Origin: JAAYJR01 sp964540755
GTDB lineage: Bacteria; Bacteroidota; Bacteroidia; Bacteroidales; Prolixibacteraceae
DNA: 64,000 bases
NCBI GenBank assembly: GCA_964540755.1
Contig: CAZIOB010000191.1
Span: forward strand, 1 to 64,000
Direction: 5' to 3'
Part shown: one piece after another, positions 28,073 through 37,740 of the stretch
Numbering within the stretch: position 1 is the first letter of the stretch
Layout: each line of letters begins with the position of its first letter
The notes under the pieces: generated by a model
Database searches by the model: none
What the model was told of the DNA's origin: nothing
What the model saw: only the letters and a program-made list of their open reading frames with translations
Made by a program: the position numbers and the translations under genes

Positions 28073-29122
28073 TTACTGTTCATCTATGGCTATCTCTTTA
28101 CTTAACTTATCATTAGCAGCCTGATTATTAAGCTTCAGGGAATATATCATTGCTTCTACCTGTCTGATGTAATCCCTTTTATCACTGTTCGGAGCATAAA
28201 CATAACCAAAAGTAACAATTACACGCTGGTTTGCCATATCCAGCACTGCCAGTGAAATATAGGGCCCGCCCATAAAATCATTTATGAGCCGCCAAAGCCC
28301 GCGCATCTCAGTGGCATAATTACCATTATGAGTCCTTATGCTGAATACAGGTTCTATCCTTCTTTCAGTGGCCATATAACTGCCTTCGGTCGGACCAGGA
28401 ATTTCTGCCTTCAAAACACTGTCGCGTATATTAATAAGATATTCAGGGGTGAATGTCTCCGTTGATTTATAAGGAAATGTATAAATGACTATTCCCTGTG
28501 AAATCCGCGGACTTTCAAACCTCAGCCAAATAAAATCATCTTTTTGCCTGGCAATCTGAAACCCGGGTGGCACTTTCATCGTAATGCCAAAATCTTCGCT
28601 AAGAGCATTAAAGATAGCTCTCTCATAATATTTGTCATAGTTCATTTTCAGTCTTTCCATTTCGGCATCCAAAAAATAGCTTATTATATCATTGCTTTCT
28701 GCTTCAAATATTTCTGTGAATTGTTTTTCATTCTTAGCCTGCAAAATGACTGTAGCCTGCGGGTGTGCCCATACGTCATCTTTATAAAAAACACCAGTAG
28801 AATCAACATAGGGAGATATCCTGGCCTGAATAATATTCCTTGTTGTTTTAAAAATATTTTTAAATCCCTCATGAGGTACTTTAATAAGGTCAAATACAGA
28901 TTCATCCTGTGGAAGGGCAAGGTTAGGCCGGGCAAGATGTTTCCTGATGACTTTACCGGGATCTCCCTCCCATGACTCATCAGAAATCACAACCACAAGT
29001 TCACCTGCCTTCCCGGTGATATTTTTATGAACACCGCCACTGCTGCCACTGTCACATGAATTTATGACTAATACAACAACAAAAACTAAACAAAGACGAA
29101 GGAAAAGTTTTATTAATTTCAT
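28073..29122 (-). CDS. DUF4837-family lipoprotein
   Basis: A 349-residue protein with a signal peptide and lipobox VINSC (about residue 22), so an envelope lipoprotein. The body fits DUF4837, a family found in Bacteroidetes (GELVVVISDESWEG, VPPGFQIARQKDDFIWLR, EMRGLWRLINDFMGGPY). Its function is unknown. The ATG at 29155 in the same frame lies upstream of the -7 box in the twin promoter repeat, so I start at 29122. The promoter is nearly identical to that of the glycosyltransferase at 67. Confidence 0.8.
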   Translation of the reverse strand: MKLIKLFLRLCLVFVVVLVINSCDSGSSGGVHKNITGKAGELVVVISDESWEGDPGKVIRKHLARPNLALPQDESVFDLIKVPHEGFKNIFKTTRNIIQARISPYVDSTGVFYKDDVWAHPQATVILQAKNEKQFTEIFEAESNDIISYFLDAEMERLKMNYDKYYERAIFNALSEDFGITMKVPPGFQIARQKDDFIWLRFESPRISQGIVIYTFPYKSTETFTPEYLINIRDSVLKAEIPGPTEGSYMATERRIEPVFSIRTHNGNYATEMRGLWRLINDFMGGPYISLAVLDMANQRVIVTFGYVYAPNSDKRDYIRQVEAMIYSLKLNNQAANDKLSKEIAIDEQ

Positions 29123-29188
29123 ATGATTAAAATTAATTATTTTCAAAGATATCATATGTAACTGGCATAAGTTTTAATCATACTCTTG
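29117..29188 (-). promoter_or_regulatory. Twin promoter/leader repeat, copy 2
   Basis: Reverse-complement copy of 1-72 with four substitutions. The -7 box is TATCTTTG (29151 down to 29144). The long inverted arms are preserved. It ends at ATGAAA of the DUF4837 gene, exactly as copy 1 ends at the glycosyltransferase start. It lies between the tatA terminator and the DUF4837 gene. Confidence 0.7.
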
Positions 29189-29283
29189 TATGATTTACAA
29201 TTATGCTCATTTCATAGTTTTATATTTTTGTTCAAATAACAAAATAACAAAAACCTTACCAGATTATCACGAAACGCCCGGGC

Positions 29284-29323
29284 ACAAAAAATCCCGTTGC
29301 AAATAACATCAACAACGGGATTT
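29284..29323 (-). terminator. Terminator after tatA
   Basis: On the minus strand AAATCCCGTTG pairs with CAACGGGATTT (11 bp), followed by a run of T. It ends the M23-dxr-rseP-tatA direction of transcription before the DUF4837 promoter. Confidence 0.8.
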
Positions 29324-29344
29324 CCCGATTAATTCCAATATGCC

Positions 29345-29551
29345 TCATTTTTCAATTTTCCCCGGTTCGGCCTTTTCTTCCGCACCGTCGTCATCTGTTT
29401 CTTTGGTGGCTTTCTTGAATTCTCTCATTCCCTTGCCCAGGCCTTTCATTAATTCAGGAATCTTACGCCCTCCAAAAAGAAGGAGGACAATTATCAGAAT
29501 AATAATAATTTCCTGTGGCCCGATAAATCCTGTGATTATAAATAAATTCAT
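29345..29551 (-). CDS. tatA: Twin-arginine translocase subunit TatA/E
   Basis: A 68-residue Tat pore protein. The N-terminal membrane helix IIIILIIVLLLFGG is followed by the hinge GGRKIPELMKGLGKGMREFK and an acidic/basic tail. The Tat substrate candidate in this window is the Gfo/Idh protein at 10.4-11.8 kb. tatC is not present here. Confidence 0.93.
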   Translation of the reverse strand: MNLFIITGFIGPQEIIIILIIVLLLFGGRKIPELMKGLGKGMREFKKATKETDDDGAEEKAEPGKIEK

Positions 29552-29596
29552 AATTCAAAGTTATAATTATTTTACGCAAAAATAGAATTTTTTTAT

Positions 29597-30934
29597 TTAA
29601 AATGTCCCATTAATCATTTTTATTATATCATTTGCATTTGCAAAAAGAACCAATGCCAGAAGTATTATCATACCGGCAATCTGTGCATATTCCAGGAATT
29701 TATCCCCTGGTTTTCTGCCTGTAACCATTTCAAAAAACAGAAACATTACATGTCCGCCGTCAAGCGCAGGTATCGGCAGCAGGTTCATTATAGCCAGAAT
29801 AATTGATATGAAAGCTGTCATATTCCAAAAAGAGAACCAGTCCCATTTTTCCGGAAATATATTTCCGATAGTGGCAAAACCGCCAAGCGATTCATATGCT
29901 TTTGTTTCAGGCCTGAAAAACAACTTAAACTGTTTCAGATAATCCCCTGTTGTTTGTATGCCTCTCTGAATTCCTGCCGGAATTGATTCAAAAAATCCAT
30001 AATTAATTGTCTTCAGCTCAAAATATTGATCGGCAAAATGACTGTTCTTTACTCCAAGCATACCATTATCCCCAATAGTCATTTCAATATCAACAGGATT
30101 CCCGTCTCTTTGAATATTCAGGATTACAGTTTCTCCGGCATGTTTTTCAGCAGCTTCAACCCACTGATCATAAAATTCAAATTTTTTGCCATTCAGACCA
30201 GTAATCTCATCTCCAACTTGCAATCCCGCTTCCTTTGCTGGAGAATCTTCCGTAAAGCCATCAACTCCCAGTCTGAAAGGAAGGCGCGGACTCATAATAG
30301 ATTTGCTTTTTAAAAGAAGGGATAGCTCATCATCACTTATGTCTATGCTGACAATTTTTCCGTCCCTCTCCACTTTGACTGTCCCCGCATTATCAAGAAC
30401 AATAGAAGGTACAATCTTCATGAAATTTTCAACATGCCGGCCACCGACTGAAATAATCTTATCGCCGGTCTCGAATCCGATTTGTTCGCCTGTATCATTA
30501 ACTACAATTCCATATTTCACATTATCTGTTGGCAGGTATTCTTCTCCCCAGACATATAAAACACCTATATAAATTATCATTGCAAACAAAAAATTCATCA
30601 GAACTCCCCCAAGCATTATAAATAATCTTTGCCAGGCTGGTTTTGACCTGAATTCCCAACTTTTGGGAGGGAGCTTCATGGCCTCCCTGTCCATTGATTC
30701 ATCAATCATGCCTGAAATTTTAACATAACCTCCCAGGGGAAGCCATCCAACGCCATATTCAGTCTCACCTCTTTTAAACTTAAAAAGTGAAAACCATGGA
30801 TTAAAAAACAGGTAAAACTTCTCAACCCTTGTTTTAAAAAGCCTTGCAAAAGTAAAATGGCCTGCCTCATGCAGAATTACAAGTATTGAAAGGCTTAATA
30901 CAAGCTGGGCTGCTTTAATCAATATAGTCTCCAT
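29597..30934 (-). CDS. rseP: Site-2 metalloprotease RseP
   Basis: Intramembrane zinc protease of 445 residues, usually cleaving anti-sigma factors. HEAGH at residues 22-26 gives the zinc ligands, and LLPIPALDGGHV supplies the third site. PDZ domains lie at about 115-190 and 205-285 (GDEITGLNGKKFEFYDQW). It follows dxr by 20 bp, the conserved dxr-rseP pairing. Confidence 0.95.
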   Translation of the reverse strand: METILIKAAQLVLSLSILVILHEAGHFTFARLFKTRVEKFYLFFNPWFSLFKFKRGETEYGVGWLPLGGYVKISGMIDESMDREAMKLPPKSWEFRSKPAWQRLFIMLGGVLMNFLFAMIIYIGVLYVWGEEYLPTDNVKYGIVVNDTGEQIGFETGDKIISVGGRHVENFMKIVPSIVLDNAGTVKVERDGKIVSIDISDDELSLLLKSKSIMSPRLPFRLGVDGFTEDSPAKEAGLQVGDEITGLNGKKFEFYDQWVEAAEKHAGETVILNIQRDGNPVDIEMTIGDNGMLGVKNSHFADQYFELKTINYGFFESIPAGIQRGIQTTGDYLKQFKLFFRPETKAYESLGGFATIGNIFPEKWDWFSFWNMTAFISIILAIMNLLPIPALDGGHVMFLFFEMVTGRKPGDKFLEYAQIAGMIILLALVLFANANDIIKMINGTF

Positions 30935-30954
30935 TTATTTATTCCTGCTAAATT

Positions 30955-32115
30955 TTAGTAATTCTTTTTTATTAATAATTCCGTTATCTTTTCCGCTTCA
31001 TTATTTGTATTAATAAGGTCGTCAATATCAGGATCTCTGATAAAATCCACCTTTTGTATTGCCTTTTCAATTATTGCAGGCATATCTACAAAAGCTGTTT
31101 TGCCTTCAAGGAAAGCTTTGACCGCCACTTCATTGGCAGCATTTAAAACGCAGGGGACATTACCTCCCATTTCCAATGCTTCGTAAGCCAATGCAAGATT
31201 ACGAAAAATTTTTTTATCCGGCCGCTCAAAACTTAAATAAGGATAATCATCAAAGCTGAATCTCGCAAAAGTATTTTTCAGGCGGTGTGGGAAACCAAGT
31301 GCATACTGAATAGGCAGCCTCATATCCGGCAGTCCCAGCTGCGCTTTTATCGAACCATCCTCAAACTGTACCAGGGAATGGATAATGGACTGCGGATGGA
31401 CAATAACCTCTATTTTTGATGACGGCAGTCCAAACAGCCAATGCGCCTCAATAACCTCAAATCCTTTATTAATAAGGGTTGCCGAATCAATGGTTATTTT
31501 AGTTCCCATATCCCAGTTCGGATGATCAAGAGCCATTACAACAGTGACCTTTTTCAGCTCCTCCTCACTCTTACCCCGGAAAGGCCCTCCTGAACAGGTG
31601 AGAATAATTTTCTCCAAAGGATTGCCCGGTTCTCCCGTCAGACACTGGAAAACAGCTGAATGTTCCGAATCAACAGGAATTATGCTTACATTGTTCTCCA
31701 TTGCCAGACGTGTAATAATATCACCGGCAACCACCAAAGTTTCTTTGTTTGCCAGCGCTATATTTTTTCCGCTTTTCACCGCATGATAAGTGGGCAGGAG
31801 TCCTGAATACCCTACCAAAGCAGTAAGTACCATATCAATCGTATCCATCTGTACTATCTGGTTAATAGCATCATTTCCTGTATATACTTTAACAGGATAA
31901 GATTGTAAGGCCTCAACAACTTTTTTATATTTTTTTTTGTTTGCAATTACAACTACATTAGGCTGGTACTTAATAGCCTGGGTGATAAGTAAATCCTCAT
32001 TATTGTTAGCTGTTAAAGCTTCGACCTCAAATTTATCAGAATTTTCATCTATTACCTCAAGAGATTTTGTACCTATTGAGCCCGTTGAACCAAGTATGGC
32101 TATTCGTTTTTTCAC
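30955..32115 (-). CDS. dxr: 1-deoxy-D-xylulose-5-phosphate reductoisomerase
   Basis: Second step of the MEP isoprenoid pathway, NADPH- and metal-dependent. The 386 residues open with ILGSTGSIGTKSLEVI. They include ALANKETLVVAGD, PVDSEHSAVFQCL and CSGGPFRG for substrate and metal binding. The polyprenyl synthase at 40.6 kb would use the products. Confidence 0.97.
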   Translation of the reverse strand: MKKRIAILGSTGSIGTKSLEVIDENSDKFEVEALTANNNEDLLITQAIKYQPNVVVIANKKKYKKVVEALQSYPVKVYTGNDAINQIVQMDTIDMVLTALVGYSGLLPTYHAVKSGKNIALANKETLVVAGDIITRLAMENNVSIIPVDSEHSAVFQCLTGEPGNPLEKIILTCSGGPFRGKSEEELKKVTVVMALDHPNWDMGTKITIDSATLINKGFEVIEAHWLFGLPSSKIEVIVHPQSIIHSLVQFEDGSIKAQLGLPDMRLPIQYALGFPHRLKNTFARFSFDDYPYLSFERPDKKIFRNLALAYEALEMGGNVPCVLNAANEVAVKAFLEGKTAFVDMPAIIEKAIQKVDFIRDPDIDDLINTNNEAEKITELLIKKNY

Positions 32116-32177
32116 TATCTATACAAATAATCTTATCAACACTAAGTTACCTTATCTTTAATAATTTGCAGCTATAC

Positions 32178-33029
32178 CTAAAAATCTATATAATTTTCCG
32201 GATCCAGGGGAGTTCCGCTGTGCCATAGCTCAAAATGAAGGTGTGGCCCGGTAGATAATTCTCCGGTATTTCCTATTATGGCAATGGCCTCCCCGGCTTT
32301 AACCCTGTCGCCCTGAAATTTAAGCAACTCGGAATTATGTTTGTAAACCGATATCAGATCCGACTGGTGCTGGATATGAATAACGTATCCTGTCTCCATG
32401 GTCCATTCAGAAAAAATTACAGTGCCATCCAGAACGGCTGATATACGTGTATTAGGACCGCTGACCAAATCAACTCCAAAATGATCGGAAGCTGCATCAA
32501 AATGATTAGTTACAACCCCATTCACAGGCACAAAAAAATGTATCTGGCTGATGCTTCTGACCCTGTCATCATTCTCCTGCAGTGATAAACTCGTTTGTTC
32601 AGCCAGTAATTCGTCCCTGAAAAGTGAATCATGATTATATTCCCGGAACTCAACTTCATTAACCTCTACAATAGTATCCGCGATCAAATTATCCTCGGGT
32701 ACCTCCCCGGATACTATAGATTTTATTCCCTGGAAAAAAATATCACGTTTTCGCAATTCATTTTCCAGTGAATCGACGAGCAGGGCATTTCTTACCAGCA
32801 TTTGCCGGTACTCAGCTTTTGGATAACCCGGTATATATTCACGCAATCCGGTAGCAGCAATGAGAAATATTACAAGTATTACAATAACCGCAGACAATAA
32901 GCTGGTGATTGTGAATACCTTTAATCGCGTAAGCTTCATGCTCCACACCGACTGAAAAGTAGTATCATTATAAATAATTAACCTGTACCGGTCACTTAGC
33001 TTTTTAAAAATTTTTTTCCTTAACTTCAC
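32178..33029 (-). CDS. M23 family metallopeptidase (LytM)
   Basis: A 283-residue cell-wall endopeptidase candidate with one membrane helix at about 37-57 and a periplasmic C-terminus. The LytM domain has HFGVD and HLHFELWHSG zinc ligands, with LDGTVIFSEW and VKAGEAIAIIGNTG around them. The stretch between helix and domain is helical. It starts the minus-strand run leading to dxr, rseP and tatA. Confidence 0.9.
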   Translation of the reverse strand: MKLRKKIFKKLSDRYRLIIYNDTTFQSVWSMKLTRLKVFTITSLLSAVIVILVIFLIAATGLREYIPGYPKAEYRQMLVRNALLVDSLENELRKRDIFFQGIKSIVSGEVPEDNLIADTIVEVNEVEFREYNHDSLFRDELLAEQTSLSLQENDDRVRSISQIHFFVPVNGVVTNHFDAASDHFGVDLVSGPNTRISAVLDGTVIFSEWTMETGYVIHIQHQSDLISVYKHNSELLKFQGDRVKAGEAIAIIGNTGELSTGPHLHFELWHSGTPLDPENYIDF

Positions 33030-33051
33030 TGAGCAATTATATTGGAGCCTA

Positions 33052-33059
33052 CAAATTTA
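33052..33059 (-). promoter_or_regulatory. Candidate -7 element for the M23 gene
   Basis: The minus strand reads TAAATTTG (TAnnTTTG) 23 bp before the ATG at 33029. Confidence 0.4.
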
Positions 33060-33154
33060 GAAAGAAAAGATTAACAACAGAGTCGTTTTAGTTTTTTTAA
33101 CCTGTATTAACGGAAAAGAATCGATAAATAAAGAGCCAATGATAATTGAAATAT

Positions 33155-33162
33155 TATATTTG
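33155..33162 (+). promoter_or_regulatory. Candidate -7 element for the S46 peptidase
   Basis: TATATTTG lies 36 bp before the ATG at 33198. The TTG at 33168 is too close to the expected transcription start to be the initiation codon. Confidence 0.45.
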
Positions 33163-33197
33163 TACCATTGAAAAATTCTAAAAATTTGATTTATAAA

Positions 33198-35351
33198 ATG
33201 AAAAGATTTAGTACAATTCTGCTTTTAATAGTAATATTCTTTGGCAGATCCGGGGCAGATGAAGGAATGTGGCTTCCCTCACTTATAAATAAGTTGAATA
33301 TAAACGATATGCAAAATATGGGGCTCGAATTAAGTTCATCGGATATCTACAGCATAAATAAGGCAAGTCTTAAGGATGCCGTAGTAGCCCTTGACAGGGG
33401 ATCATGCACAGCAGAACTGATTTCGGGCGACGGACTTATACTGACAAATCATCATTGCGCATTTGATGAAATCCAGGATCATTCAACCGTGGAAAATGAT
33501 TATCTGAAGGACGGATTTTGGGCTATGAGCCGTGAGGAAGAACTTCCCAACCCCGGAAAATCTGTATCATTTCTCATAAGGATAGAAGATGTTACAGACA
33601 GAGTCCTGACAGGTGTGACAGATGATATGACCGAAAAAGAAAGAAACCAGAAAATATATTCTGTTTCAAATGAACTTGAAAAGGAAGCTAAAGGGGATAC
33701 ACATTATGAAACATATGTAAGAAGCTTTTTCAATTCAAATCGTTACTATCTTTTTGTAACAGAAACTTTCAGGGATGTAAGACTTGTTGGCGCCCCGCCA
33801 CAGGCTTTAGGGAAGTTCGGAGGAGATACGGATAACTGGATGTGGCCGAGGCATTCCAATGATTTCGCACTTTTCCGCATCTATTGCGGGCCTGATGGAA
33901 CGCCGGCAAATTTTTCGGAGGATAATATTCCATATAAACCTAAACATTTTTTGCCCATTTCACTTAAAGGCATTAAAGAAAACGATTTTGCAATGATATT
34001 AGGTTATCCCGGCAGTACAGACCGCTATATGACATCTTACGGAGTTAAATATATTATGGAAGTCACAAATCCGGTAAGAGTGGAAGTCCGCGATGCCAAA
34101 CTTAAAATTATTAACGATTATATGTCAACCGGGCCAAAAGCCCGTATTCAGTACGCGTCAAAATATGCCAGAAGTTCAAATTATTATAAATACTCAATCG
34201 GACAGAATAAAGGGCTAAATAACCTCAGTGTTTTAGAAAGCAAAAAAGAACTGGAAGATGAATTCGCAAACTGGATCAGCTCCGACAACACAAGAAAAGA
34301 AAAATATGGGAATGCCCTGAAATACATATCAGAATCCTATTCCGGCACAGAAGCTGGGAAAGCTCAGGAATATATGGCCGAAGCTATGTTTAGAGGCCCT
34401 GAAATATTCATGTTCGCCTACCGTGCATTACCATTATACAGGCTATTAACAGAAAATGAAATTAAAGATGAATTCATTGATATGGTAAAAAGCAGGGTAA
34501 GCAGCGGGATGAATAAACATTTTAAAGATTATAATGCTGAAACAGACATTAGGGTTACCTCTTCCCTTTTAAATCTGTATGCAGAAAATAATGATCCAAG
34601 ATTCTATCCTGATTTTTTTGCTAAAGTCCAAAAAAAATACAGGGGGGATTTCTCGAAATATACAGAAAAAATGTTCAAAAAATCTGTTTTTGACGACAGG
34701 GAAGAATTGGATGAATTCCTTAAAGACCCGAAACTGAGAGACCTGAAAAAGGATATGGCTTTCCAGGCAGCCCGGGATATTTTTGACAAATTCCGTGAAA
34801 TTGGCGACGAAGTAAGCAAAAAAGAAGAACAACTGATAATTGGTCAGAGATTATATCTCGACGGACTGATGCAGATGCAAAAGGATAAAAAGTTCTATCC
34901 GGATGCCAATTCTACCATGCGACTGACTTACGGCCAGGTTCTCGACTATGAGCCTTCCGACGGTGTCATTTATAAATATTATACCACAACAGACGGCTAT
35001 CTGGAAAAAGAAATTCCCGGCGACGATGAGTTTCATGTCCCCTCACGCTTAAAACAAATGTTTGAAGCAAAAGATTTCGGCAGGTATGCATCAGGGGACG
35101 GAGAATTATACACCTGCTTCATTACAAATAATGATATAACAGGCGGTAACTCCGGGAGTCCGGTACTTAATGCCAAAGGCGAGCTTATAGGGATAGCTTT
35201 TGATGGCAATTGGGAAGCTATGACCGGCGATATTGCATTTGAACCAACTATTCAGAGATGCATAAATGTAGATATCCGCTTTGTTCTGTGGGTAATAGAC
35301 AAATATGCCGGTGCAAGCCATCTTATTGATGAGATGAATATAGTTGAATAG
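33198..35351 (+). CDS. S46 dipeptidyl peptidase, DPP7-like
   Basis: A 717-residue secreted serine exopeptidase that removes N-terminal dipeptides. It has a signal peptide ending near GRSGA, then DEGMWLPSLI, the family opening. The catalytic His lies in LTNHHCAF (H85/H86) and the Ser in TGGNSGSPV (S652). The specificity loop after it reads FDGNWE, with Gly where I recall DPP11 enzymes having Arg, so a DPP7 preference for hydrophobic P1 residues is more likely. The frame opens at a TTG at 33168. I prefer the ATG at 33198 because of the -7 box and the signal peptide. Confidence 0.92.
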   Translation: MKRFSTILLLIVIFFGRSGADEGMWLPSLINKLNINDMQNMGLELSSSDIYSINKASLKDAVVALDRGSCTAELISGDGLILTNHHCAFDEIQDHSTVENDYLKDGFWAMSREEELPNPGKSVSFLIRIEDVTDRVLTGVTDDMTEKERNQKIYSVSNELEKEAKGDTHYETYVRSFFNSNRYYLFVTETFRDVRLVGAPPQALGKFGGDTDNWMWPRHSNDFALFRIYCGPDGTPANFSEDNIPYKPKHFLPISLKGIKENDFAMILGYPGSTDRYMTSYGVKYIMEVTNPVRVEVRDAKLKIINDYMSTGPKARIQYASKYARSSNYYKYSIGQNKGLNNLSVLESKKELEDEFANWISSDNTRKEKYGNALKYISESYSGTEAGKAQEYMAEAMFRGPEIFMFAYRALPLYRLLTENEIKDEFIDMVKSRVSSGMNKHFKDYNAETDIRVTSSLLNLYAENNDPRFYPDFFAKVQKKYRGDFSKYTEKMFKKSVFDDREELDEFLKDPKLRDLKKDMAFQAARDIFDKFREIGDEVSKKEEQLIIGQRLYLDGLMQMQKDKKFYPDANSTMRLTYGQVLDYEPSDGVIYKYYTTTDGYLEKEIPGDDEFHVPSRLKQMFEAKDFGRYASGDGELYTCFITNNDITGGNSGSPVLNAKGELIGIAFDGNWEAMTGDIAFEPTIQRCINVDIRFVLWVIDKYAGASHLIDEMNIVE

Positions 35352-35442
35352 GAAAATTTGATCAATAAGATTAATTGTATTATAACAGTAATAAATTTCC
35401 GGATATAGAAAAAATATATTACCGTGCCCTGTCTCTTTTTTT

Positions 35443-35901
35443 ATGGCAAATCCGAAAATAATCATTTATACTGATGGATCATCTCTGGGGAATCCGGGGC
35501 CCGGAGGATATGGTATTGTGCTAATTTCAGGAAAACACAGGAAAGAAATATCCGAAGGGTATCGCCTGACTACTAACAATCGTATGGAATTACTTGCAGT
35601 TATTAAGGCGCTCGAAACTCTGAAAATCCCCGGAAGCGATGTTACTATTTATACTGATTCAAGATATGTTGTTGACGCTGTTGAAAAGGGCTGGGTTTTT
35701 AACTGGGTCAGGAAGAATTTCAAGGGTAGAAAAAATTCAGACCTCTGGATCCGGTTTCTTGAAGTATATAAAAAACATAATGTTAAATTTGTATGGGTAA
35801 GGGGCCATGCCAATATCCCCCTTAATGAAAGATGTGATGAAATGGCCGTCAAAGCTTCAATGAGTACCCTATTAAAGGATGACGAGGGGTACAAGCCTTA
35901 A
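35443..35901 (+). CDS. rnhA: Ribonuclease HI
   Basis: Degrades the RNA strand of RNA-DNA hybrids. The 152 residues show IYTDGSSLGNPGPGG with D11, NNRMELLAV with E49, YTDSRYVVDAV with D72, and RGHANIPLNERCDEMA with the last Asp. It converges with rnhB; the two stops share TTAA and overlap by 4 bp. Confidence 0.97.
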   Translation: MANPKIIIYTDGSSLGNPGPGGYGIVLISGKHRKEISEGYRLTTNNRMELLAVIKALETLKIPGSDVTIYTDSRYVVDAVEKGWVFNWVRKNFKGRKNSDLWIRFLEVYKKHNVKFVWVRGHANIPLNERCDEMAVKASMSTLLKDDEGYKP

Positions 35902-36509
35902 AATTCAAACTTTAATTGTTCATCGATTAATCTGAAAGATCGCCGGTGATATTTTGTCAGGCCGTAGCTGACAATAGCCTGCCGGTGTTTTCTTGTTCCA
36001 TATCCTTTATTCTCGTTCCATCTGTAACCGGGAAAATACTCATGAATTTTTTCCATATACTCATCGCGATATGTTTTTGCCAATATTGAGGCTGCAGCTA
36101 TAGAACAATATTTTCCATCGCCCTTTATAATACAGGTATATGGTATTTTTGTCTGTGGCCTGAAACGGTTGCCGTCAATCAATAAATGACCGGGAACTAC
36201 CTTTAATTTTTTAACAGCCCTGTTCATAGCTTCAAATGAGGCATTTAAAATATTAATCTTATCTATTTCATCATTTGAAACCATATCCAGAGCCCATGCC
36301 AGGGCATATTTTTCAATGACCAGCCGCAATTCCGATCTTTGATCTCTGGTAAGCTTTTTAGAGTCATTTAACTGAGAATTTTTAAATCCCGGTGGAAGAA
36401 TAACAGCAGCAGCAACTACCGGCCCTGCCAGACAGCCCCGGCCTGATTCATCGCAGCCGGCTTCCACAATTCCCTTCTTATAATATTGCAGTAAAGGTAC
36501 CTTTGTCAT
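35898..36509 (-). CDS. rnhB: Ribonuclease HII
   Basis: Removes ribonucleotides from DNA. The 203 residues begin the catalytic core with GCDESGRGCLAGPVV (D20, E21), then LNDSKKLTRDQR, and the SIAAASILAKTYRDEYM segment. It lies tail to tail with rnhA. Confidence 0.97.
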   Translation of the reverse strand: MTKVPLLQYYKKGIVEAGCDESGRGCLAGPVVAAAVILPPGFKNSQLNDSKKLTRDQRSELRLVIEKYALAWALDMVSNDEIDKINILNASFEAMNRAVKKLKVVPGHLLIDGNRFRPQTKIPYTCIIKGDGKYCSIAAASILAKTYRDEYMEKIHEYFPGYRWNENKGYGTRKHRQAIVSYGLTKYHRRSFRLIDEQLKFEF

Positions 36510-36516
36510 TCAATAA

Positions 36517-37641
36517 TTATTGAAGAACTTTCTCAATGCTCATCCATAGCAGCTGGGATGTTTTATCCCAGCTGAATTTTTTTTGTTGTTGAAATCCTTT
36601 TTCTATCAATGATCTCCTTAATTCCGGATCTTCTGTAATACTATGCATTGCGTCAGATATCTGCTTAACATTGCATGGATCAACATATACAACAGCATTA
36701 CCCCCCACTTCCGGCATGGAGGTTGTATTTGAGCAAATAACAGGAACCCCGGCACTCATGGCTTCAACTACCGGAATACCGAACCCCTCGAAAAAAGAGA
36801 CAAAAACCAAAGCAAAAGCAGCCCCGAAAACATGATGGAGTTCCTCAACCGGGATACTGCCGGTAAAAATAACATCATCCTTGTAACGCATATTTTTATA
36901 AATCTCAAAAATTTCACCTGTCTTGTGCATCTCGCCCCCGACAATCAAGAGCTTAATATCATCATTGCCTTTACATTTAAAGGTATCGAATGCTTTAAGT
37001 AATCCGGAAACATTTTTACGGGGATGTAATGCCCCGACAAAAAGAAAATATCTGTGCCCGCCGGTAATTTTCTCCCGAACAGCTTTTCTCTTCTCTTCCG
37101 GAATAGGTTGAAATATCTTGTTTACGCCGTCAAAGACAACATCTATTTTGTCATAATCAATTTTATATGAACGAATTATATCTTGCTTTGAATAATTTGA
37201 AACCGTGGCAATACGTTTGGCTTTCCGGGCAAACAGGGGGAAAAAATGATTATAATACTTTGCTTTTAACCATGGCATATCAGCCGGGCGATGAAAAAAA
37301 TTGATATCATGGATAACTGCAAGTTGGGGAATTTTGGTGTTAAGGGACAAATAACCGTCGGTAGAGACCAACATATCGGCTTTGTATTTTTTGAGCACCC
37401 GGGGAATCTGGCATTCAAACCAAATATACCATAAAAAGGGATGCCTGGCCTGGGGCCATAGTACAACGGGTGTAATATTATCACCAAAAATAAAATCCTT
37501 GCAATATGGCCGGTCAAAAATAAAGATAAACTTATGCTCAGGATGGTCATCCGTTATTCTTTTAAGCGTCTCAAGAGTAAACCAAGCAATACCTTCCAGC
37601 TTCCCTTTCAATAGCAAACGTGTATTAACTGCAATAACCAT
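36517..37641 (-). CDS. GT4 glycosyltransferase
   Basis: A 374-residue GT-B glycosyltransferase, probably in surface polysaccharide assembly. LAVIHDINFFHRP lies in the N-domain, FVGALHPRKNVSGLLKAF starts the C-domain, and EGFGIPVVEAMSAGVPVI is the donor-binding E-x7-E motif. It ends 7 bp before rnhB on the same strand and is divergent from a Wzx-type flippase, which supports the polysaccharide role. The donor sugar is unknown. Confidence 0.85.
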   Translation of the reverse strand: MVIAVNTRLLLKGKLEGIAWFTLETLKRITDDHPEHKFIFIFDRPYCKDFIFGDNITPVVLWPQARHPFLWYIWFECQIPRVLKKYKADMLVSTDGYLSLNTKIPQLAVIHDINFFHRPADMPWLKAKYYNHFFPLFARKAKRIATVSNYSKQDIIRSYKIDYDKIDVVFDGVNKIFQPIPEEKRKAVREKITGGHRYFLFVGALHPRKNVSGLLKAFDTFKCKGNDDIKLLIVGGEMHKTGEIFEIYKNMRYKDDVIFTGSIPVEELHHVFGAAFALVFVSFFEGFGIPVVEAMSAGVPVICSNTTSMPEVGGNAVVYVDPCNVKQISDAMHSITEDPELRRSLIEKGFQQQKKFSWDKTSQLLWMSIEKVLQ

Positions 37642-37692
37642 AAGAAACGATTCAATTTTGGATAAAAGTAATAAGTCTGATTAAATATTTAT

Positions 37693-37700
37693 TACTTTTG
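37693..37700 (+). promoter_or_regulatory. Candidate -7 element for the flippase gene
   Basis: TACTTTTG (TAnnTTTG) lies 41 bp before the TTG start at 37741, in the divergent spacer. Confidence 0.4.
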
Positions 37701-37740
37701 CCTGTTCAATATTTGATACTGACATAATAAAAACCAAATT

